A program made the position numbers and the translations under genes. Below are positions 1 through 12,073 of a DNA stretch of 64,000 nucleotides, piece by piece. The notes under the pieces were generated by a model, which did not search any database, had not been told where the DNA came from, and saw only the letters and a program-made list of their open reading frames with translations. Source of the stretch: Pagrus major (lineage: Eukaryota; Chordata; Actinopteri; Spariformes; Sparidae); assembly GCF_040436345.1 (NCBI RefSeq), contig NC_133237.1, positions 21,519,749 through 21,583,748 on the forward strand, in the 5' to 3' direction. How positions within the stretch are numbered: position 1 is the stretch's first letter; every line of letters starts with the position of its first letter.

Positions 1-1163
1 CTGCCTTTTGTGTGTTTGTGTAGCTCAGCCTCGCCCTCAGTCAATGAGACCTCAGACCTAGAGCGGAAGAGAGAGAAATGAGACAGTGATGTAACCTGGT
101 CGCTACATTTCTTTGCAACCAAGTCCCAGCCTCACACTGTTGTTGGCCGGAGGCTACACTTTTGCCCAAAGCTTGACACTGAAAATCGTCCCAACTACAG
201 TAAAATATTAAGAGAAAAGCAGTGTCTGTGCAGACGCAGACACCAACACACACTTCTGTATAAGATTACTTAGGTTGTAAGAAAAATCCAGTATGTTGTG
301 CATTCACCATAAGGAATTTTTGTGAGAAAGAATCTAATATAATTGTCTTTTCTCTTTTTTTTAGCTTCCTTGAACTCCATTTCCACTTTGTCCTAGACCA
401 TCGGGTTAAATGTCACCACTTCGACAGTCTGATGAGTCCAAGGCAAGTCAAGAGTTCACAACTGACGTGTCTGTAATAATAGCAGGATGACAAGGGCTGA
501 ACATTGCAGACGTGTTTACACAGCAGAGATAACGGGTGAGAAAATAACTTTAGAGGCGAGAGTGTGAGTGGAAGCCATTGATAATGACAAATCAAGCCTG
601 GGGATTGACAGAGACATGAATTCAAGTTCTTCTATTGTCATTTACACAAAAGTCAAGCAATCATTGGCAATGAATTCTGATCAGAGCCACGGAGCAGCTC
701 CATTGCTTGGAGGATTTCAAAACAGTCTGAATATTTAATCTGCAGCGCAATTATTCAGTGTATTAAATGTATAAGGTTTTGATCAATAAAAGCATTTGTG
801 ACACTGCAGCTTTCAATGAACTCTTTGTATGTTGTAGCTAATGTGCTTGGAAGAGCTGTAGCGCCCATTCACATGCCAGATGTATGACTGTGAATCATTA
901 CTCGCAGGAATGAATGAGAGGAGATATTCATCTTTGCAACTGAATGTGAAACATTTACAACACTTTTTACATTGAGGACTTACTCCATTTCAATATTTGA
1001 AAGCAAGTCACTCCAGTCTAGGCACAATTACTTTTCTGTAAAGCACTCAGGTTTCATTACTCATGGGAAAATGAACATGGGATGTTCATTATGTCACTTC
1101 CAACATAGTGAAACCACAACTACCAGCCTATTCGCCAGAACAAAATGTTGGCAGTTTCTGAAA

Positions 1164-1600
1164 ACCACTGATCAACGATCATCTTGTACATCATGCGTAC
1201 CATATTGACATTTCTTAATGTGTTATATCACCTTCAAATTACATGTTTATTACCTGACTTTCATATCAGAAGCTGGAGTTAACGGTAGTGGAGTTACCAG
1301 CCCAGTCGCCAGGTTACAATATTAACAGTTAACGTTTCTGCTAACAACCGATCCAAGTACAAGGTTGACATGTGTAGCAAACGTGGTATATCAAAGTCAC
1401 ATTAAATGCTTATTAGCTGACTTTCACATCAGAAGAAGGAGGTGATGGTGGTGGTGTTATTACAGCCAAACAAGGCTGCCAAACAGCCAACTGCAGTTTG
1501 AGACACCCCAGTGGATATTTTTAAGGGGATATTTCCAGACTGCGTTTCAACATTTGTAACTCTGAAACCACTGAATATTATTAAAGAGACCTGGGGACAA
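1164..1600. repeat. Degenerate tandem repeat, period about 163 bp
   Basis: The segment starting CTGACTTTCATATCAGAAG at 1254 recurs as CTGACTTTCACATCAGAAG at 1417. The flanking sequence (a GTACA...TTGACAT block, then TATATCA followed by a CAAA-containing stretch and CAT/ATTA) also recurs with the same spacing. About two and a half diverged units can be traced. A short GT/GG-rich stretch (GGTGATGGTGGTGG) lies in the second unit. Confidence 0.5.
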
Positions 1601-1639
1601 CTTTGAGCCATGTTTGTGGAAAAAACAGATATTTTTGAC

Positions 1640-1790
1640 GAGAAGTCCTCAGGACATCCCCAGCCGTGTTCGTGACAACCAAAAAAAGGTATTTCAAGCC
1701 AAAACGTGATCTGTTCCTAACCATAACCAAGTGGTTTTTGTGCCTCGACCTAACCAGAGCGTAAGCACAGCATTGTCAGAACATGACAAT
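1640..1790. repeat. Interspersed repeat with CCTAACCATAACCAAG motif
   Basis: The stretch CCTAACCATAACCAAGTGG followed by TTTTTGTGCCTCGACCTAACC is the kind of sequence found in a repeat dispersed through many percomorph genomes. I recognise it by motif only; boundaries and class are not established. Confidence 0.4.
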
Positions 1791-4584
1791 GAAAACTGAA
1801 TCTACAGAAACATGAAGTTGCAGCACATAGAAATATAAAGTTTGAACATATCCATGTACATTGTTAATTTATTCTGGCAATCGGGTTGCAATTGTCATAT
1901 AATAGGTCATAGCCTTGATGTTAGGTAACCACAAAATCAAAGTGGTAAATAATTTCATCAACCTTTTGTTTTTCCCCTGAGAAGGTAAAACAAAGAATTC
2001 ATTGTGGAAAGTGGAAAACACCCAGACCAGATTAATGTCACACCGTCAAAGTTCTCCTCCTAAGTCTCAAGCGCCCGCAGTCCACATCGACCAGTGTGGC
2101 AGACGAGGTAACATATTGTGGTAAGACCAGTAATGGGACTGAGAGGCAATTTGCTGCTGTTCTCCATTTTTCTCTGTGACCTTTTCTCAGGTGTGTGCAA
2201 TGCATTTGTGCGCTTCCTGCTGTTCTAAATAATGCCAAGGCAGAATCTCAGACCAGCACCGTACCTGCTCTCGGTCTTCACAAAATGCCACCCAGTCATC
2301 ACACACAGGCACCCAGATTGATGAATGAATTAAGGGTGGCCCGCCTACAAAGACATGGCCATGTCACTATAAAATATTGTGCCCATTATGTCTCATGAAA
2401 AACAATACCCAAATGGTCTCATGTATTCATCAAACAACAAACTGAAAACCAGCCAAATCCCTCTGCTGAAATCTTAAATGGTGGGCGAAATGTAAAAGGC
2501 TTTGTAAAGGCTGATATTTCAAAAATGAGGATCTTCATTTCAAATTAGCATAAATGTCAAATATTGAAGAAGTAAGCCTGTTTCACTTCATTTTTCTTTT
2601 TGCATTTTTTCACTCGAGTCCTGACACCATTCTCAGTGTGCGTGAGCAGTCATCAGGCGGGTGATAAATCATGCAAAATGACACACAACAGCAGCACAGA
2701 AACACCAAACACAACTACAAAAATGGAACCCAGCTCTCAAAAAAAGCTCTGTGTTAAAATGAAGAATGCCCAATGAGACTGCTTGTAGATTACAGATTTA
2801 ATTTCCCTTGCTCAGACCAAAATCTATTCACGCTGTTTTCCACATTTAAGAATATTAGATGAGGTCCTGCAGCGACCTGAACATTATGAACACGCTGCCA
2901 TGGCTCTCTTTTGAGACCACATCTGTGATTAAAAGGTTTCTTTGTCTGCTGACAAAACCTGCTTCAGTTTCTCTCCCCTTTGTACACAAAGACAGACAAC
3001 AGAGCTCCCTGTGACAAGAATCCTTCCTGGCAGAAATACTGATAGATGACAGAAAAAAGTGAATGCTTTGCAGTGGCTGATCTAGGCAGGAAAATTAAAA
3101 ATCACCCATTCTCACAGAAGCCACACGTGTTATTTTATTCATTGATTGTTTTGCGGTTCAGCTCGTGCTGGCTGAACCTTTGGGCTGCATCGAGACAAAT
3201 GCACAGCGGACTCACTTGGTCGCATTGAGTATTCAGATGTGAGTCACCTCTCAACAGTAATGCATGGGTGAGAACTCTCAGCTCTCTAAAATATGCATAT
3301 CATGTATGTTTTGATGCAACATGAATTACCACCCCTTCCCCGCCGCCTGGATGCGTGAGATCTTTTGAGCGTCAGTGTTATGTACTTCATTAAACTGCAT
3401 AATGCCGATCTTTTTGTTTGTTTGCGGGGTGTTTAGCGAATTAATCTCAGCAAATGATCCTTTCTGCTGTCAGAACAGAAAGAAGAGAGTTTCACACTGC
3501 TTCACATTTTAAAGCTCCTCGTTTCCTGTCTCTTTAGGGATTTGTCTCAGCATTAAATATGTAGTCACCTTCGTACTCCTCCATACTGAGCTGCTTTGGA
3601 TTCGCCTGGTGTTTCGGTATTTAAAATTGATGCACATAGTTCATTAATCATCTCAAATATTTTTGGGCAAAAACAAGTAAATTGACCTTTGAGTAAATGT
3701 GCCTGTGCTTTGAAAATGCAGACCAATTAGAAGATCCTAAGTCACAACCAGAAAAACTTGGTAATAAATATACAGTATGTTCTGGAATTGGCAAATCGTC
3801 TCCATCAAAGACTTTCAAATAAGTCTCTCCAACATGTCGCCAGCGTCGCCAAAGAGATATTTTGTATAGACACATATAGAGCACACTGTAATATTAGAAT
3901 ATTTTGAGTTGTTTATTTGACATTCATTTTTTACATAAAAAAATAGTTCCCAGTCTGTTGGTAAATGTCCCTTTTCTGCCAATACAAGATCCAAATGTCT
4001 GTGTCATTTGGAGTGTTATGGCCGGCTGTTAAACCATAACAAACATGGAGGCACATGTGAGGGATAAACAAAAAAGGAAATTTATTCAACAAAGATTAAT
4101 ATTAAGATAACAAATGTATCAAAGAATGAGGTTTCTAACAAAGACGATAACAAAACAAAAAAAATAAATACAAAGTTAACTCAGGTAATAACAAATAGAC
4201 TATACAGAAAAACAAAAGACTCTAAAGAAAGATGATGTTGTGCCAGGGGAAGAGGGAACCACCAGACTGACAGGATGAGGCAGGTTATATGCAAACTGGT
4301 GGCCCTGATGACTTCTCAGCTTCAATCAACAAGAGACCAGCAACGCTGAAACAACAAACACACAACAATGCAACAACACACAACACACAGCAAGCCCTAG
4401 CAGAGGCCCTGGGGCCGTTACAGGAGTCATAAAAGAATAACCACGAACCCCCCCAGGAACTCTCTGAAAGTGTTCGAAACAAATAGCTTTCCCATTTTTG
4501 TTTGTGTGAATTGTTTTTATTCGGCTTTAGGTCTATACACAGATTATTGTCAAGTCAAACTGACATGTCTCCAGTATAGAAACT

Positions 4585-5035
4585 GGTAACACTTTATATT
4601 AAGGGTAATTGATAATAATTGATAAGCAATAAGACCCCTTCTTAAGGTAACATTAATAAACTGTAATAATAGCATCATAAACTTGTTTATTGTTGGATTA
4701 TAAAACAAACAGTTTATAGACTGCTTTAAAAAGTTAATAAAAACCTTTCCTCTATTTGTTTATGGCAGGTTTGAGAATTGATTATCCTTTAACAAGGCAT
4801 TGTTCTTGTTTTAGATCTGGTAGCTGCAAAAAGCATAGTGAACTGTTAACTGTATTAATCTCAATAAATTCATTAATAAACACAATTTAATTTACTAAAA
4901 AAAGCAACAAAAAAACATAGTAAAGGTTTAACAATGAGGTGGTAAGTTAGTTGAACTGGACTATGTTTGTAATGCTGTAATAAACTATTACAAAAAACTT
5001 TTATTAATGTTCTTAAGCATCTATAATCTCTTCAC
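4585..5035 (+). repeat. Possible truncated GGTAACACTTTA-type MITE
   Basis: It begins with GGTAACACTTTATATTAAGG and continues as AT-rich sequence with repeated TTAATAAA and ATTAATAA motifs. A matching right terminus was not found. The left end resembles the terminus of the complete hairpin element at 40196-40471 (GGTAACGCTTTATAATAA), so it is probably a truncated or diverged relative. Confidence 0.4.
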
Positions 5036-5107
5036 AATTTCCTATATATGTCTTAAAATCTAACATTAAATGTGTGTTTGCTATTATTAAAAACGTATTG
5101 CCTCATT

Positions 5108-5330
5108 AAAGCAACATTATGTAGAAATTGGCATTTTGTGAGATTTGGCGTGCCCCAAAGTTTCTCAGTGCAACACCACTGTCGTAAATACAAATCCCAG
5201 GTCTGTAACAGTTTGTCAGATGTAATGTAGGTGCTAACTACAAACACAACTCATTACATCATAACAGTGTTATGTGTTGAAAACTTATATGTTGAAGTAA
5301 ACATGTATGTAACACTGTGACCATAACATT
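5108..5330 (-). repeat. MITE-like repeat AGCAACATTATGTA, truncated copy
   Basis: It starts AAAGCAACATTATGTAGAAA and is the reverse complement, with moderate divergence, of the right two-thirds of the element at 7120-7480. Shared blocks include CCAATTTCTACATAATGTTGC, the CAGACCTGGGATTTGTA block and CATAACA..GTTATG. The other terminus is missing, so it is a partial copy in inverted orientation about 2 kb from the longer one. Confidence 0.65.
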
Positions 5331-7119
5331 TGACAAGTGTTGGCATCATAGAGAAAAGTAACACAGAGGAAAGTCAATTGTAGAAGAGTGAATAAATGAA
5401 TGAATTTAGTTGATTATAAAAAAAACCCACGTATCTGCACATCACTCGTTACATACATTCAAAGTCAGCGAGGATGAAAACACAATAAAGCCTGGAGGTT
5501 TATTCCCATTGCGGTCCTCTCACCACACAAGCCAGAGCAACATCAAATAATTGGATGTGATTTCCTTTAACAGTAAAACTCATTAGTTATTTCAATTAGA
5601 ATATTTATGAAATGAACACCGAATGAGTGAAATAACCCTTTAACATAATTATTGTTCATGCTGCACTCATGCCTTAGAAATCAACTGCCTCCCAACAAGG
5701 GTTGGTAGCAGATGTGGACAGTTTTCAGCTCTGTAAACATTCTCACAAGCAGAGTTTGCTTATTAAACCACAGGCGAGATGTGTCCTGGTATCAGTGGAG
5801 ACTGAAGGTGTGGGGTGAACTCTCTGTGGGACTCCTCAACAAAACTAATGGATGCCATTTGAGTCCAGATCCTGAGGCGTCAAGAAAAAAATGACTCCTC
5901 CCCCATTACCAGCTGTGAAAATACATGGGATGTACTTTTTATAGTTTCTCCTCTGCAATTATTCTCCCGTCCTCCAGAATAAGTAAAGTGAATAAGTGGA
6001 AGTGTTCATATTTTCTCAGATGTGATGGCTGGAGTGCGTTGCTGGCGCAAAACTGAATCTTGAACTTTTCATCGTGGCTTCACCATTTTTTTATTCAAGG
6101 AGTGTACAGCAGTTCCTAATACTTTTCAGCGTACATTTAATAATTCAATTAGGAATTATATTGCTGCACGTCATGGTGCTGAATATCAATATTAATTGTT
6201 TGTAATAATTAATTTCTCTGCTAGACTGCTCTGAATTCCTTCTGGCTGTCCTGATCTAATGAGGTGCTGCATCACAGACCAGGCAGATAATCAGTGGCAC
6301 AAATTAACAAAGTTATTTGAATTAATCAGGTGATACATTCTTGTGAAAATTTAAACAACACTAAAGGGCACACTACTTATGTTTCATTTCATTCATGCCC
6401 GTGTCAAGAGGCAGTTGAGACTGATTACCATTAATGAACTCATCAACCAAAACGTGCTCAACTATTTAGACGGTGTAGGTGAAACCCATCAATATCTCCT
6501 GACTTCGATGACATTAATTCCATCTTGTATTAACTATTATATTCTGCTCAGCAAAACATGCATGGATGCAGATAAACTAAGACCTAATGAAGCTCGTTAG
6601 TAATGATTAATGATCACAAATACAAGATCAAGGACCAAGTACTTTTGCTTAATGTGTGAGAACAATGAAAATGTAAAGCACTGACTATCTTAAGGACCCC
6701 AGAGATGAGAGCAATTTGTTTAAAGTGAGTCTTATTTTCTGCTAATTATTCAAATATTCTTGCAGAAAAGGCGCTGATAGTGTCCTTCCACTCTAAATAT
6801 AAAAAAAGGAAGCAGAATAACGCAGAAGAGACTAACAAGAATGTCTCAGCGTGTGATCTACAAACAAGGACAAGCATAGTATACATCCCCTGCTGACCTG
6901 AATACTGAGGAATCTGAAGGTGCTGAAGGGTTACGTGTTATATAACACCTCGCAACTTGCAACCAAAGGACAAGGTTTCTCTTTCAACATGATGGAAATA
7001 TTAATAGTGCAGTGTTCCCACCTCCACTCAGGTCTATGGATATGTTCTACCCTTCCTTTTAGTATGGATATTTCATAAACAGTGAATGTTCTCACTCATA
7101 TGTTAACTGATCTGTATTT

Positions 7120-7480
7120 AAAGCAACATTACGTAACTTTTTTGCATCAAAATAACAGCTTGAAAATCATGAGTCTTGTAATTGGGTGAATGTTGTCTCT
7201 GTCTCAGCTACTCCACCCCTCATCATTTGTTTCTGCACGATGTAACTTCAGTGACAGGGTCGGCTCACAGTGTTACAGATATGTTTACTTCAAGAAGCAA
7301 GTTTTCAACGCATAACATTGTTATGATGTAGCGAGTTTTGTTTGTAGTTAGAACCTACATTACATCTGACAAATTGTTACAGACCTGGGATTTGTATTTA
7401 CATCCATGGTGTTGCTCTCAGAAACTTTGGGGGGCAACATTCACACAAAATGCCAATTTCTACATAATGTTGCTCTAAAA
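7120..7480 (+). repeat. MITE-like element with AGCAACATTA(C/T)GTA inverted ends
   Basis: The left end AAAGCAACATTACGTAAC is mirrored at the right end (CTACATAATGTTGCTCT), giving imperfect terminal inverted repeats of about 20 bp around a ~360-bp body with no reading frame. This arrangement fits a non-autonomous DNA transposon. A partial inverted copy lies at 5108-5330. No target-site duplication was clear. Confidence 0.65.
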
Positions 7481-7939
7481 TAAAAGGATGTTTACAATAT
7501 GATTCAGAAATTATTTTGTATGACTTCTTTTTTGAAACATGCAAGCCATATTTTTTACTTGTATTTAAACCCTATCGTAAGTTTTGTACGACATCTGGAT
7601 AACATTTATTCCACAGGTCTAATACTATAATCATTTCTACATCGTACAGTCTTACAGTCATTTCCTACAGGACAAATCTACTATAAAGGAGCTGTGATGT
7701 AAAAGTTCATTCAGGTTCGTAAAGAGGACGATGCCTTTTGGTACTGATTATGTAGCTCAAGAGCCTTTCAACAGGATTCAAGGTTTCAGTTTTCACCTCA
7801 CATTATAATGCTTTGTTAACAGATAAATGGGACAGCTGCCTCATCTCAAGCAAAGTACTTTAGACGGCTAACATTGTAGTATACAATTGGGCAAGTTATA
7901 TTATACAAGACATACTAGCAGAAAATCAAAAACCAGGCA

Positions 7940-8200
7940 CTCAAAATATAGGAAATATAGAGAGTTGCCTTCACTCTCCACATCTTCTCCAGCTCTTCTT
8001 TCAGCCCGTGATATTTCTCGAGCTTCTTGTGCACCTCCTCCCTGATGTTGCCGTCACTTGGGATTGCTACATCTACATTCTTCTGATGTTTGTCTGCCAC
8101 AGCTATGTCATCTATTAGCCAGTTTGTCGGTCTGTCTCTGGAAGTCCCACAGGATCTTGAATTGGTCATTCTCCACCACCTTCGGAGTTGTCTCCCATTT
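7940..8200 (-). mobile_element. LINE reverse-transcriptase C-terminal fragment
   Basis: The minus-strand translation contains DVAIPSDGNIREEVHKKLEK, then YHGLKEELEKMWRVKAT. This is the characteristic tail just after the reverse-transcriptase domain in a widespread group of non-LTR elements of fish and invertebrates. Upstream, another frame reads KVVENDQFKILWDFQRQTDK, which is the preceding segment of the same tail, so at least one frameshift separates the two halves. After VKAT the family sequence is lost and the frame ends soon after. It is a short, dead 5'- and 3'-truncated relic. Class assignment beyond 'LINE' is uncertain. Confidence 0.7.
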
Positions 8201-8589
8201 TGACCTTATATATGACGATACCACAAAAGGCTGTGAGTAAAGAGGACAGTATTTAAACCCTAAAACCTATAGTAACTTGAGGTTTGTATGCCATGTGAAA
8301 ACATTTATATTTTCTGCAGTACAAATCTATTGTAAGGAGCTGTTATGTAACTGTTTATTCATATGAAGGTTCATATAAAGGAGGATGTACTTTTGCGCTG
8401 ATTATACCTCAAGAACCTTTTAGTCAGTAGACAACAGGCCAGCTCAATGCACATAAAATGAAATACTCGGGGTTTAATGGGGTCTCTGTCAGATTTTTCC
8501 AAGGTTTGAGCAGCTTTTTATAGCATTTAAAAACTCAACACAACAACATATGGACCAGTTAGAGGTGTGTGCATGCAACATATATACAT

Positions 8590-8875
8590 TAAACAAACTA
8601 AATGTTGTAAATGCTGTAAAATGTATTTATTTTTTAACAGGTACTAACATACAATGAATGGGTTACTAGGCTCCACAATCAATTACATTAATGTTTATAG
8701 TGCATTATATACATTGGTGTAATAATGAGTTGTGATTATTGTGATTATTTATAAAGTAACTAATATTATATGGCATTATACGGTAGGTGCGTTGTGATGC
8801 ATTATAAGCATGTTCATGATGCATTATAATGCATTATAGACATGGGCTTCATTACCCCAGTAGTGTTACCCCACA
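8590..8875. repeat. AT-rich repeat with TGCATTATAA blocks
   Basis: It contains GCATTATAAGCATG, ATGCATTATAATGCATTATAG and ends AGTGTTACCCC, which resembles the reversed terminus GGTAACACT of the family at 4585 and 40196. The left end was not defined. Probably a diverged, truncated non-autonomous element. Confidence 0.4.
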
Positions 8876-10251
8876 AACATATGATCCTTATTAATACTCA
8901 GTTTCAGTGAGAACTGTAATTTAATCAGTCTCAAACTTTTGAGTTTGCTTGTAAGTAAGGTGGAGACACTTTCAGCTGAAAGTTATGTTGTTTGACAGAT
9001 AGCCTAATCGGATCATAGTTGGATTAAAAGATTACCTCAGCATGCTTTGCTTGTTTCTTCCAAAGTATTAACTTTATTACACCTTGAAGTATGAATGGCT
9101 GCCTCTGCATCAGCTTTAGGTGATGCTTTTACAAGCTGGCTACTGGTTTGTACACTCATAAGTGCAGGGCCACTGCACACTGCCATTCATAAATAATCTA
9201 TTATAAAAACATAGAACGGAAAATTAAAGACGTAGAATTTGCTTCAGATTTCTGACCTGACATTCTCACCTTTAAACTTGTGCAGTACAGATCATCAACA
9301 CTGCGAGGGAAGTTTAATCAGCCATGATAAAGGTTCCTTTTCTGATTAATTATTTGGGATTTACTGCTAGTTTCTGATGTTGTGCCTGCTTTTGTGTTCC
9401 ATGGTTTGAGGAGGATGTAGTAATTCAACAAAGCATTTAAATGTTATGCCAAAAACTGAATAAAGATGTTCCAGTCACGATGTAAAGTGTGCATTTCTGG
9501 AACACTGTGAAGAGCTGAGATGAGACAGAGTGGGAGGTGTCTTTGCTGCCGCTCTGATTTCTGTTTTCCTCTCCAAAATATTTGGGTCTGCCTTCTGTCA
9601 GTCACAATCCATTCAAGCCAACAGAAGAACTATAGAAACATGGAGCCTTTGACTGTGGTTTGTGAAACATAAGAAATCGGTAATCTCTTTCGTTGTGCGA
9701 CAAAATAGCTTGTCATGAGAATTAAATGTCTTGCTTGTTTGGAAGTCTTCCATTGTTGAGAAGGGAAATAGCTGGCAGCATGGTCGAGAATGAGATTTCA
9801 GCTGCAGAGATTATTTTGTTGTATAGTAAGAAAGTGAAGCAATCGCTGCCAGCTATTAATTCAATCCCCACCAGATTATGGTAATCTTGTGCTTCTGAAC
9901 AGTACAGAATTTACAAATTGTCCCTTTTATTAGTCTTTTTCACACTGTGTTTTTTTTAATCTAGAAAAAACAAAAAACTGAAAGAAACCAAAAAAACATG
10001 AAAACCACAATTATGCTGGGTGGTCTGCGGGCTTAATCACAGAATGTTCAGGCTTTCTAACAAAGCCCTGAACATGTTGTTTTTTTCCCCCTTTGGTTTG
10101 CCTTTGCCTGCATTTTAAAAACACTTAATGGAAACTAGCCCCAGTGGTTGATCCCGCGTGGCATGAGTGCAACTTTCAAATGTCATGTTAAAGTCGCTTT
10201 TGAGCTCTATCTGTAATACAGCACAGCACTCTAGTGGCCACAAGGGTAATA

Positions 10252-10252
<1 letters not shown>

Positions 10253-10290
<38 letters not shown>

Positions 10291-10310
10291 ATGTATGTGT
10301 GTGAGTGTGA
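10253..10310. repeat. (TG)n microsatellite
   Basis: A run of about 18 TG units followed by an imperfect part (GCATGTATGTGTGTGAGTGTGAG). A minus-strand frame across it encodes an HT repeat and is an artefact. Confidence 0.95.
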
Positions 10311-11739
10311 GCATTTGCGACTGAGGCATGAAGGTGCCTCTTTGCCCCTATCCACCTCTATGAGCTTCTCTGATTTAATAAAGCCGATGTGAGGAAAATG
10401 TTTCCACTTTGGCTGAATCACTGATGACCTAATATTGAAGTAGTTATTATTCAAAAGGGGTAAAGAGAGAAAAATGAGTGTGTAGATATCTATTCAGTCT
10501 GTACCAAAGAGACTTGATGAGACAAGCACAGCGATGCAGCAATTTTGAATGTGAAGATGAAATGCAGGGCGGATGATGGGCAGGAAGTGCCTCATCCAGG
10601 AAATAAGATATTTTCATGTGGGAAGACTTTCTGACACAGAGCGTCTGCATTGACAGACAGACAGAGGCAGAGAAAATGCTTGACTAGTCATACAGACAGA
10701 GATAGGATGTGTTTGTAAAATTGAGAACCCTTAAGCACCATCAACTCTTTTTGGAAATGGGTGACAGTTGAACTCTTTTTTTCTCTTTGCGACGCCAACG
10801 CCTCAACTTTTGGGATACAGCTGGCGTTCGTAGCATTTTTATTGCCCAAAGAAAGATCATGAAACAACAACACCTCTCAAGGATGTCTTCTAAGACGGTT
10901 TAAAAGTGCATCTGGCTCTTAAACGTGAAATGCCAAAGTGTCATCCAGAGTGCACGCTGATAAGTACAAATCTATTTACACAACCAACAACTGAAATTAA
11001 ACGCCTGCGCGCCGTTATCAGGGCCCTCCACTACCTGTGCATGCACTGGAGCTGCACGGCTGCTATTGTTAACATGTCAGAGGATTTGGAAAAGGTTAAT
11101 GTAGCAAATAGGAATGGAGAGAAGGAAGAGTACAAGTCATTTGAAAAACATTCATGTAATTATTCTCAGACAGTACTATCTTTGCATGAATCACATTATA
11201 ATGATTTAAATTACTCCTCATTTTTCCTGGAACCTGCTCAAGGACCCTTGAACCCCTGAAACGGCCACTCAACCATTAGTGTGAGTCCACTGTAATTCAT
11301 TATGCAAAGCAGAGCCTTAGTAATTCACCAAGAAATATTACATGGAATGAGTAATGTGAAAGTAGAACTCATTACAAAGTCTCAGTGGTATTTTCTATTG
11401 TACAATCCTCCTCATGGCCCTTTGCTTAACCTGATTTGTGCCATTTTTCTTGGTTCCCGAACAGCACATTCACAGTTGTTCAACAAAAAGCAATGATATG
11501 GAAAATGAGAATGCAGCATGTTAGAAACAGCTTCACAACACGTCGGTGTTTTAATGCCAAAGCTGTGGTTAATTAGATCACAAAGGCTGTGAGGACTCTG
11601 GATAAAATCCAATATGAACAAAGTTTTCATATGTCATTAAGCCTAATCAAGCTTTTCTGTTGTGTTTGTTTTAAACTGGCGTATGAAAAGTGCCAATAGA
11701 GACATGTTGTTGCATGTGGAAATATCTACTCTCAAGATT

Positions 11740-12073
11740 AAAGTAAGTAAGTACAAATCTTAGGTACTTGTACTTTTCTTTTCTTTTTGTGCCACTTTAT
11801 ATCTCTATTCCACTAAACATCCAGTGATGAAATACTGCTGGCTACTTAAGTACAATGTTGAGGTATTTGTGCTTTACTTGAGTAAAGTATGACCCTTGGA
11901 TACTTTTTTACAATACAGTACATTTCAAAGAGAAATATTGTACTTTTTACTTTATTACATTTATCTGAAGTTACATTTCAATACAGGACTTTCATTTATA
12001 ACAAAACATTTGTACAGTGTGGTATTAGTGCTTTCACTTAAGTAAAGGATCTGAATACTTCCTCCACCACTGG
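11740..12073. repeat. Interspersed repeat of the CAGTGGTGGA / TACTTTTACTTAAGTA family
   Basis: It is rich in GTACTT and ACTTAAGTA words (GCTACTTAAGTAC, TTACTTGAGTAAAGTA, CACTTAAGTAAAGGATCTGA) and ends CTTCCTCCACCACTG, the reverse of the CAGTGGTGGAA end seen at 43840. Related copies lie at 17496-17697, 43840-44455 and 53265-53396, so at least four family members are in the window. Confidence 0.75.

Noticed and set aside
4013-4440. Possible transposon between TGTTATGGCCGGCTG and GGGGCCGTTACAG
   Set aside because: The composition suggests an interspersed repeat, but the ends do not form a clear inverted or direct repeat and no family could be named.
10188-10454. Minus-strand frame encoding an HT repeat
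   Set aside because: Product of the TG microsatellite.
10906-11259. 117-codon plus-strand frame in the left intergenic region
   Set aside because: Composition and content look random, there are no partner exons and no promoter.
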